In this document: in pieces, positions 49,017 to 56,700 of the stretch
How the letters are laid out: every line of letters begins with the position of its first letter
Position numbering within the stretch: the stretch's first letter is position 1
Program-made: the position numbers and the translations under genes
The notes under the pieces: model-generated
What the model was told of the DNA's origin: nothing
Database searches by the model: none
What the model saw: only the letters and a program-made list of their open reading frames with translations
Assembly: GCA_904420445.1 (NCBI GenBank)
Contig: CAJFVJ010000003.1
Coordinates: 62,001 to 126,000, forward strand
Length of the DNA stretch: 64,000 nucleotides
Reading direction: 5' to 3'
DNA from: Candidatus Adamsella avium
GTDB lineage: Bacteria > Cyanobacteriota > Vampirovibrionia > Gastranaerophilales > CAJFVJ01

Positions 49017-49802
49017 ATGAAAAAAACGATTTCTGTTGTAATACATACATATAATTCTGAGAAATATCTCGAGAGATGTCTTGAGTCCGTGAAAGACGCT
49101 GATGAGATAATCATCTGCGATATGCACAGCAAGGACAGGACGATTGAGATTGCAGAAAAATTCAACTGTAAGATTGTATATCATGAAAATGTCGGATATG
49201 CTGAGCCTGCAAGAAATTTTGCAAACTCTCAGGTGACATCAGATTATTTTTTGATACTTGATTCTGATGAGTATGCTTCAAGCGGTTTGCTGAAATATCT
49301 GAGAGCCTACATCGAACGTGAAAATCCTGCTGAAGGTGTTCGAATTCCATACAAAAACGAGCTTCTCGGAAAAGTTTTGCATTCTTATTCAAAGAGAGGG
49401 ATTTTGAGATTTTTCAAAAAAGGATGTGTAAGTTATCAGGCTCATGTCCATGGCGCTCCAGAGGTAAAAGGAAGAGAAGAGTATATTCCGAATGAGAAAG
49501 GGGAAGTATTCATCACTCATACGATGGTTGATGAGCTGAATCCTTTTATTATCAAGTGGAATTATTATACAACGCTTGAGCTTGAAAAATTGACAGCGAG
49601 AAACAAGCATTTTTCGATGACATTTCTTGTGACCCGTTCCGTTCTTGAGTTCATCAAGATGTATTTTATCAAACAGGGGTTCAGGGATGGTGTTCACGGG
49701 TTCATCTTTGCCATCATAGCTGCGCACTACAAGTTTATGGCTATAGTGAAGCTTTGGGAATATGAGATGAAGAATGAAGATTATCGACTCAAGAGAAAAT
49801 AA
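49017..49802 (+). CDS. Family 2 glycosyltransferase
   Basis: SVVIHTYNSEKYLERCLESVKDADEIIICDMHSKDRTIEIAEKF, YFLILDSDEYA. Confidence 0.9.
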   Translation: MKKTISVVIHTYNSEKYLERCLESVKDADEIIICDMHSKDRTIEIAEKFNCKIVYHENVGYAEPARNFANSQVTSDYFLILDSDEYASSGLLKYLRAYIERENPAEGVRIPYKNELLGKVLHSYSKRGILRFFKKGCVSYQAHVHGAPEVKGREEYIPNEKGEVFITHTMVDELNPFIIKWNYYTTLELEKLTARNKHFSMTFLVTRSVLEFIKMYFIKQGFRDGVHGFIFAIIAAHYKFMAIVKLWEYEMKNEDYRLKRK

Positions 49803-49810
49803 GCAAAATG

Positions 49811-49840
49811 AAAAAGAGAGCTTCAGGCTCTCTTTTTATT
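49811..49840. terminator. Bidirectional hairpin terminator
   Basis: AAAAAGAGAGC-ttcag-GCTCTCTTTTT. Confidence 0.88.
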
Positions 49841-49854
49841 AGAGGTATTTGTGT

Positions 49855-51720
49855 TTAGGATATTTTTGAGAAATTCGCTCCATATTGTGCATCTGCGTCG
49901 GCTTGAGTGTTCGGACCTTTTTCTCTCAAGATGGCTGCTGCTGTCTGGAGTTTGTTTATGAGTTCCTGATTATGGCTGTTTTTTGCCTTCAGCGCTTTTG
50001 CACGAGCATCAGGCATATTCATACCGTAGCCGTCAGAAAGCTGCTGATAGTAGAAAGATTCGTAGTCAGTCGGAATTCTGACAGTCCAGTTGTTTGAATC
50101 TACGCCGTTTTGAGTGCCGGGCTGGTTGATTTTTTCTGACATTCCGAACATATCAGGCAGAGTGAAGAATTGATTTTTTGTAGTGAACAGCTCTGCTGTT
50201 TTTGCGTTTCTGAAGTTTTCTTCGCTGCCGACCAGTTCATGTGTGTTGAGTTTCAAATCTTTTGAGAGAAATTCGCTCTGCTCAAGTCTTGTTTCTTTGT
50301 TTGAAGCGAGTTCTCTCAATGTTATGTCATCGTGTGTGCCTACGCCGATTGTGTAGTCACCCGGTTTGTAGCCCTGAGTTTCATAATAAGCAGGTCTTCC
50401 CCAGGTTTTGTGAGCATATCTTGTGATATGTATGTGGGGATATTTGCCCTGAGTGAGTTTTATGCCTTCCTGTGCATTTTCGCCGAGGAGTTCGAACAGA
50501 AGGCTGTCTTTGTCAAGTTTGCCCGCTTTTGAAGCTGATTTTTCGATTATTTTTATGACATTATCTCTGAGTTTCGGTTGATTTTTGACTTCTTCAGGTG
50601 TTCCGTTGTTCATTGTGTAGGTGTAAGGATTGACAATTTGCCATGCGGCGTCTATTCTTACGCCATCGTAGCGTTTGAAGAAGCTGTCAAATTTATGGGC
50701 AAGGAGTTCTCCTGTTTCCCCCGGGTGGTCTGGTGTTCCGAGTTTTGAATAATCAAGAGCCGGAAATCCCCAGGTTTGAACTGTTTTATCAGAATTTTTG
50801 CAGCCCATGTATTCATTATCTTTGAAGCAGGATTTGTGTGCCCATCTTTCTTTGTCCGAAAATCCGACTAGGCAGTCGCCGTAGGTTTTGAACCCTTTGT
50901 CGTTATATTGTTTTTTTGCTGCCTGCTGTTGTTTGTCTATCAAAAATTGATTGAATTCTTTTTGTTCAATAAGGTCAGCGTATTTTGATTTTAGTTCCGA
51001 GACTCTTTTGTTGACATCATGTTTTGAGTATTTTCCAGAGAACAAATCTCTGTCTTTTTCAGGCCATTTTGTTGAGTCAGTGACACCGTGTTCCTGAGCA
51101 AGTGCATCGTAAAGTGCGTCTTTTTCAAGCCAGTAGGTGTTATCTTTTTTGAACTGAGCAAATTCTTTTTTCAGTTTTGAGTGTTTCGGAAGATTTTGAA
51201 AGTTTTCGAAAGCTTCATTGAGAGCAATGTTTTGAACGCCGGGGTCATAGTTATCGCCGATTACGTAGCCGTAGTCAACCTTTTTGTCCCTTCTTCTCGG
51301 GTCGCCGTCATAGTCCCTGTCAAATTGCTGAACTCTTTCAAGCGGCAATATGTTGCCGTAGTCATCTCCTGAGAGAAGTTTCAGGTCAATGAGATGTTCT
51401 CCGAGAGAGAAAGTAGTCCCTGAATAAGGACATGTGTTGAATGAGCTTATTTGCCCCTGAGGACCGAGCAGCATTGCATTTGCGCCTGTCATATCCTGCA
51501 CGAAGTTCATAAAACCCTGTGAGTTTTCAGAAAGGGTTGTTCCTATTGCCGTGTTATATCCGTGTTCCGAAGGAATATTGAAGTCGAAGACAACAGCTGT
51601 AGTTCTCCCAAGTCCGAGTTCCTGTCTTGATTGTTGTTCGAGTTGTTTCCATTCTTGTTTTTCTTTTGTCGTAAAAGCTCTACCGAAAGAAGCGGTAGCC
51701 CCAATTCTTGAAATTTCCAT
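49855..51720 (-). CDS. Divergent 4-alpha-glucanotransferase-like (GH77) enzyme with N-terminal ASFG tag
   Basis: RYDGVRIDAAWQIVNPY, LLFELLGENA and IGVGTHDDITLRELAS; starts MEISRIGATASFGRAF. Start chosen at the second Met. Confidence 0.75.
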   Translation of the reverse strand: MEISRIGATASFGRAFTTKEKQEWKQLEQQSRQELGLGRTTAVVFDFNIPSEHGYNTAIGTTLSENSQGFMNFVQDMTGANAMLLGPQGQISSFNTCPYSGTTFSLGEHLIDLKLLSGDDYGNILPLERVQQFDRDYDGDPRRRDKKVDYGYVIGDNYDPGVQNIALNEAFENFQNLPKHSKLKKEFAQFKKDNTYWLEKDALYDALAQEHGVTDSTKWPEKDRDLFSGKYSKHDVNKRVSELKSKYADLIEQKEFNQFLIDKQQQAAKKQYNDKGFKTYGDCLVGFSDKERWAHKSCFKDNEYMGCKNSDKTVQTWGFPALDYSKLGTPDHPGETGELLAHKFDSFFKRYDGVRIDAAWQIVNPYTYTMNNGTPEEVKNQPKLRDNVIKIIEKSASKAGKLDKDSLLFELLGENAQEGIKLTQGKYPHIHITRYAHKTWGRPAYYETQGYKPGDYTIGVGTHDDITLRELASNKETRLEQSEFLSKDLKLNTHELVGSEENFRNAKTAELFTTKNQFFTLPDMFGMSEKINQPGTQNGVDSNNWTVRIPTDYESFYYQQLSDGYGMNMPDARAKALKAKNSHNQELINKLQTAAAILREKGPNTQADADAQYGANFSKIS

Positions 51721-51868
51721 ATTTATAACCAAAACCTCTAATATCTACTATTTTATTAGTATGCAATGAATAATTTTTTTTGCTAGTTTGTAAAAGAATA
51801 TTTACAAATTCTGTTTGAAAAAATTTTTTTCGATTGTAGCAGAAATTTTTTTTTACTAAAATGTAGCA

Positions 51869-52210
51869 ATGATTAAACATCTTACACCTGTTGTATTACT
51901 CACAATATCCAATATATTCATGACGTTTGCGTGGTACGGGCATCTCAAACATAAGAATGCTGCGTTATGGATTGTTATTCTTACAAGCTGGATGATTGCG
52001 TTTTTTGAATATTGCTTTCAGGTGCCAGCAAACAGAATAGGGCATCAGTATTATGAAGCTGCGCAGCTGAAGACCATGCAGGAGGTTATAACCCTTGTTG
52101 TATTCTGTTTCTTCTCTGTATTTTATTTGAAAGAGGGGTTGAAGTGGAATTATATTGTAGGTTTTGCGCTTATTATACTCTCAGTGTTTTTTGTGTTCAA
52201 AAAATGGTGA
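51869..52210 (+). CDS. DUF486/DMT-type small membrane protein
   Basis: TPVVLLTISNIFMTFAWYGHLK, FFEYCFQVPANRIGHQYYEAAQLKTMQEVITLVVF. Confidence 0.88.
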   Translation: MIKHLTPVVLLTISNIFMTFAWYGHLKHKNAALWIVILTSWMIAFFEYCFQVPANRIGHQYYEAAQLKTMQEVITLVVFCFFSVFYLKEGLKWNYIVGFALIILSVFFVFKKW

Positions 52211-52214
52211 ATTT

Positions 52215-53186
52215 ATGTCAAAGAAGCTGCAAATCCTTGCTATTATGCCTGAGAGTATAGGAGGTCGTCTGACTTCTTCGAGTTTATTCGACGGATTCAG
52301 GCTTTTAGGTCATGATGTTGAGGTATTTGATACGCTGTTTGAGCCTGTTGATGCGGTGAAATCTTTGGTTGAGGAGAAAGATTTTGATTTCGTTGCGAGT
52401 TATGATTATACGGCGATAATATACAAAACTAAGCTCGGGTTAAAAATCCCTTCCATAAACTATTTCTCTGATGTTATTGATGATGAGCATTCAGGGAAAT
52501 ACTGGAGGGAGTATTATGATTTTCTCAATGAGGATGAGAACTATGTCTTCTACTGGGATAGGGAGCTGTGTGAGAAGAAAAAAAATGAGATAAAGAATCT
52601 TTTTTATATGCCTCATTTTGTGAATACCATGGTGTATAGAAATCTTGGTTTAAGAACAGAATATGAGCTTATGTTTGCGGGGCGGCTTGATAGTGATTTC
52701 AGATTGAGAACTGTTGTAACGCTAATGAAAAAATTCAAACATCTGCGCTTCGGGTGGTTCGCTCATCAGAAGCATTTTGAGCAGGCGCTTTTGCGTCTTG
52801 ATTCAGATGAAGAAAAAGAGCTTTTGAAAAAAAATTATCGGGGGTTTGTTGATACAGAAGAGAAGATGTCAAAGGTGATAAACAAGTCAAAGATTGTGTT
52901 TAATTACAATGCTCAGGGTGCAGGGTCTTTGAATTATAGGACATATCAGGTGATGGCGTGCGAAAAGTTGCTTCTGAGCGATTATCGAAAAGAGGGAGAA
53001 GAGTTGTTTTCGCCTGGGGAAAATTTTGTGATGTTTTCGTCTTTTGATGATTTATGCCTGAAAATAGACTATTTCCTGAATAATGAGGAAGAATACAAGA
53101 GAATTGTCCATGCCTGCAGGGAAGTCGTTGAGAAGAATCATTCCTCAAAAGTTTGTGCAGCGAAGATGATTGATTGTATTTTGTAA
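52215..53186 (+). CDS. CgeB-like glycosyltransferase
   Basis: LFDGFRLLGHDVEVFDTLFEP, KIVFNYNAQGAGSLNYRTYQVMACEKLLLSDYREGEELF-like C-terminal region. Confidence 0.8.
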   Translation: MSKKLQILAIMPESIGGRLTSSSLFDGFRLLGHDVEVFDTLFEPVDAVKSLVEEKDFDFVASYDYTAIIYKTKLGLKIPSINYFSDVIDDEHSGKYWREYYDFLNEDENYVFYWDRELCEKKKNEIKNLFYMPHFVNTMVYRNLGLRTEYELMFAGRLDSDFRLRTVVTLMKKFKHLRFGWFAHQKHFEQALLRLDSDEEKELLKKNYRGFVDTEEKMSKVINKSKIVFNYNAQGAGSLNYRTYQVMACEKLLLSDYRKEGEELFSPGENFVMFSSFDDLCLKIDYFLNNEEEYKRIVHACREVVEKNHSSKVCAAKMIDCIL

Positions 53187-53281
53187 CAAAATGTTTCAAT
53201 ATTCGTATTAATCATAAAGATTTTTGAGTTTTATCCGATAAATTTATTGAGGATTAAAATATAGCGGAAATACGTTGTTTT

Positions 53282-54202
53282 ATGATTAGAATTGATACAG
53301 AAGAATTATTAAAACTGAAAAATTATTACCTCATAGGAGGTACTTCTGCTGTCAATTCTTCGTCATCCTCAAAAGAGAGCGGGGAGACAGATACATCTTT
53401 ATCTCTTGAAGATGCGCTGAGAATTTTACCGAAAGATCCCAAAAAGCTGATAGAGTTGTTTAATCTTGATGATCCGAACAACCGCTATATCCTCTTGAGG
53501 TTATTAGGAAGAGATTATCTTGAAAAACTGACAGAAGAACTTGATAAGAGTTCGATGCTTTTGATTATGCAGTTTTTCACTGTTGCAAAACTTATGTCCA
53601 TGCTGCAAAAGCTTCCGAAGATGAAGCTGCTTGAGATGTTGCAGCAAATTTTTACGCCAGAAGAAATGCTCAAGATGATGCCAGAGAAATACATGGACAA
53701 ATTTTTGACAAATGACGGTCTGAAAAAAGAAGAACTTTTAAAATCGCTGATGGGGTTGCCTCCAGAGGCTCTGTCGAAGATGATACAGTCAGTAACAGGC
53801 AAACCCCCTCAGAACGTAAACCCTTCTATGAGCAAAGACGAGCAGTCAGCTGCTATGGTTCAGGAACTTTCGCAGATGAATCCTCAGAACTTCAAAAAAG
53901 CTCTTGTTTCGATGGAAAAAGAAGAGAAAATAAAAATCATTATGGATTTGACTGAGAAAGACAAAGACAAATGGCTTCTCTTCCCTCAGGAAGCGTATCT
54001 CTCTACAGTCGAGATGCTCCCGAAAGATATGATGATTCAGAGTATGAACGCTCTTGAGACATCTGATATGGCTGAGATGATAAACATCCTTCCCGATGAG
54101 ATGCTCACACAGTCTTTGACTCTTGTTCATCCGGAGGTATTTGCAGAGTCGCTGCTTCAAAACAACACTGACCTCTTAGCACAGCTTTTGACAGCGGCCT
54201 AA
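53282..54202 (+). CDS. Unknown all-helical protein (MgtE-N/FliG-like helical repeats)
   Basis: 306 aa; repeated amphipathic LP.D.....L..L units (LRILPKDPKKLIELFNL, VEMLPKDMMIQSMNAL, INILPDEMLTQSLTLV). Confidence 0.7.
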   Translation: MIRIDTEELLKLKNYYLIGGTSAVNSSSSSKESGETDTSLSLEDALRILPKDPKKLIELFNLDDPNNRYILLRLLGRDYLEKLTEELDKSSMLLIMQFFTVAKLMSMLQKLPKMKLLEMLQQIFTPEEMLKMMPEKYMDKFLTNDGLKKEELLKSLMGLPPEALSKMIQSVTGKPPQNVNPSMSKDEQSAAMVQELSQMNPQNFKKALVSMEKEEKIKIIMDLTEKDKDKWLLFPQEAYLSTVEMLPKDMMIQSMNALETSDMAEMINILPDEMLTQSLTLVHPEVFAESLLQNNTDLLAQLLTAA

Positions 54203-55449
54203 GAATTCAGCTCATTGATGATTATTTCTCTGAGAAAGTGCATTGCATCTGATGCTGTTCTTTCTCTGATTTCATACCTCGGAAGACCTGAAGGATAGTT
54301 CTTTTTGAGGACATAAGTGTCTTTTTGACCGGCTACTCCGATATAAACAAGACCAACTGGTTTTTCTTCACTGCCTCCGGTTGGACCTGCTATTCCTGTT
54401 GTTGAGATAGCATAATCCGTTTCTGCAAGTTTTTTAATACCCTCTGCCATTTGTTTTGCGACTTCCTCGCATACGGCGCCTTTTTCTGAAAGTGTTTGGG
54501 AGTTTACTTTGAGGATTTTTTCTTTTGCTTGATTTGAATAGGTCACAACATCAAGCTTGATATATGATGAACTGCCTGATACATCTGTCAGGTATTTGCT
54601 GATTAGACCTCCTGTACAGGATTCTGCCGTTGAAACGGTAAGAGAGTTTTTTCTCAGAAGTTCTGATAATATTTCTTCTATTTCCTGCTCATCTCTGCCG
54701 TAGAAATAATCTCCTATCAGCTTGAGAATTTGTGTTTCGCAGTCATTTAGGAGTTCATTTGCCTTTTCATAAGAATTTGTTCTTGCAGTGATTTTGAGTC
54801 GTGCTTCGCCTCTATTAGGGAGGTAGGCTATTTCTATTTCAGATTTTTTTTCGAGTGAATTTAGTTTTTCATTCATCAGGGCTTCTGATAGATTATGGAA
54901 TTTGAGCATTCTGCTGATAATTTTTTCTTTTGACATATTTGATAAGAAATTTTTCAGATAGTTTTCGAAAAAGTATTCAACTTCTGCAGGAACACCGGGG
55001 AGGAAGATGAAATATCTGCCTTCTTTTTCGACTATGCTCATGGGGGCGGTGCCTGATTTATTCGGGATTACCGTTGCGCCTTTTGGAACATAAGCTTGTT
55101 TTTTGTTGCTTTCAGGCATTTCTATATTGCGTTTTTTGAACATATCTTTGATATTTTCAAAGATATCAGAGCGAAATTCAACATTTAACCCCAGAGCAGA
55201 TGAAGCGCATTCTATTGTTATGTCATCATCTGTAGGTCCAAGCCCGCCTGTAATAAATATAAGGTCTGAGCGTTTTTTTGAGGTGTTGATTGCTGATGAG
55301 ATATCTTCTTTGTCATCTTTTATAGAGAGGTGAAAGCGGCAGTTTATTCCGAAGTTTTTTAAGATTGATGAAATATATCTGCTGTTGGTGTTGAGAACAT
55401 CCCCGTAGATAATTTCGTTGCCTATAGTAATTATTTCAGCATTAAGCAT
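54199..55449 (-). CDS. cinA: CinA-like competence/damage-inducible protein, NMN amidase domain
   Basis: AEIITIGNEIIYGDVLNTNSRYI, FITGGLGPTDDDIT, LPGVPAEVEYFFEN; C-terminal STAESCTGGLISKYLTDVSGSS, ISTTGIAGPTGGSEEKPVG. Confidence 0.95.
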   Translation of the reverse strand: MLNAEIITIGNEIIYGDVLNTNSRYISSILKNFGINCRFHLSIKDDKEDISSAINTSKKRSDLIFITGGLGPTDDDITIECASSALGLNVEFRSDIFENIKDMFKKRNIEMPESNKKQAYVPKGATVIPNKSGTAPMSIVEKEGRYFIFLPGVPAEVEYFFENYLKNFLSNMSKEKIISRMLKFHNLSEALMNEKLNSLEKKSEIEIAYLPNRGEARLKITARTNSYEKANELLNDCETQILKLIGDYFYGRDEQEIEEILSELLRKNSLTVSTAESCTGGLISKYLTDVSGSSSYIKLDVVTYSNQAKEKILKVNSQTLSEKGAVCEEVAKQMAEGIKKLAETDYAISTTGIAGPTGGSEEKPVGLVYIGVAGQKDTYVLKKNYPSGLPRYEIRERTASDAMHFLREIIINELNS

Positions 55450-55451
55450 AT

Positions 55452-56138
55452 TTAGTTGAGAGGTACATCCAAAGAGTCTATCAGCATAACACTGAAGACA
55501 TCTCCTTTTTTCAAAGTGACCTCATTTCCTTTCATAAATACATCAACAGCCGATTTCCCGACGAACATAAGAACGGATGCACATGTTCCGCCGACAGCCG
55601 TAATAGGAACCGTTGCGATTCTCGGATAACCATTCCAGAATTCACCAATGTCAAACCCGAGGTCAACTGATGATTTGACCAGATCTACGCTGTCATCAAA
55701 GTTATCTTTGACTTTTGTGTAATAGTTTCCGCCGCCGCTTACTGCGCCGTCTTTTGTAAGATTATTAAAGTTTACGAGTCTGACAACAATAGGAATTTGT
55801 CGTCCCATCGGTGTCACTACATGGTCAAAGCTCAGAACAACAGCCCCCGGTCTTTTGGCTATTCCTGTATGTTTAACTTTTTTTACCGTGCCTCTAAGAA
55901 TTGTACCGGCGGGGAGAACGACCGTGTCTTTGACGATGACATCTTCTGCAAGAGTTGCGTTGAATTGATCTCCTGATACTGATGAGATTGTGCTAACCAT
56001 ATCCTGAAATTTCAGTTTCATAACAGTGCCTGCAGGTATTCTCTCAGTACGTGCATCAACCTGATATGCAGCTAAAACAGGAGTTGTGCAAAAAGATATT
56101 AAAAGAAAAATCGTCAGTATTATTTTTTTGAATCCCAT
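55452..56138 (-). CDS. Secreted protein of unknown function
   Basis: Signal peptide MGFKKIILTIFLLISFCTTPVLA; AGTVMKLKFQDMVSTISSVSGDQFNATLAEDV. Confidence 0.75.
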   Translation of the reverse strand: MGFKKIILTIFLLISFCTTPVLAAYQVDARTERIPAGTVMKLKFQDMVSTISSVSGDQFNATLAEDVIVKDTVVLPAGTILRGTVKKVKHTGIAKRPGAVVLSFDHVVTPMGRQIPIVVRLVNFNNLTKDGAVSGGGNYYTKVKDNFDDSVDLVKSSVDLGFDIGEFWNGYPRIATVPITAVGGTCASVLMFVGKSAVDVFMKGNEVTLKKGDVFSVMLIDSLDVPLN

Positions 56139-56364
56139 ACCAAATCCTCTGATATTATAACGGTTACATTTTTATAATACATCAACTTGTTATCCCTTGG
56201 CTAAAAAATAACAGTTTGTAATAAAAATTAATATATCAATATTATGAATTAATTATTTTTTGTAAAGATTTATTAAATTATGAGTATATATTGAAATCCT
56301 ATAATATATTTCGTTTTTATATATATGTGGTCGAATAATGTATGTGTAAAACAAGGAAACAAAA

Positions 56365-56700
56365 ATGGGTTATGTCGTTGCTCATGGAACTGATTTGGTC
56401 TTAAGCCAGCAGGCAGCAAATATAGAATATGAGATGATGATTATAAGTGAAGACTTACAGATGTTATCTCAAGATGCTGCTGTGCTTATGAGCGAATATA
56501 GCAGGACATCAACAAACGGTGGTACTGAAGGCGTTCAACCTGATGCTTATGCAAAATTGGCGGAAATTGAGGCCAAGGAGAAAGCCTTGCAGGCTGAGTT
56601 GAAAGTCCTTGAAACACAACATTCCGCCATTCAACAAAATATGGAAGCTACTGAAAAATTGATTGATGAGAATGTCAAGAAATCAGCAGCCTGGTCTTAG
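56365..56700 (+). CDS. Unknown small coiled-coil protein
   Basis: 111 aa; heptad-rich AEIEAKEKALQAELKVLETQHSAIQQNMEATEKL; AAGGAAAC upstream. Confidence 0.7.
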   Translation: MGYVVAHGTDLVLSQQAANIEYEMMIISEDLQMLSQDAAVLMSEYSRTSTNGGTEGVQPDAYAKLAEIEAKEKALQAELKVLETQHSAIQQNMEATEKLIDENVKKSAAWS

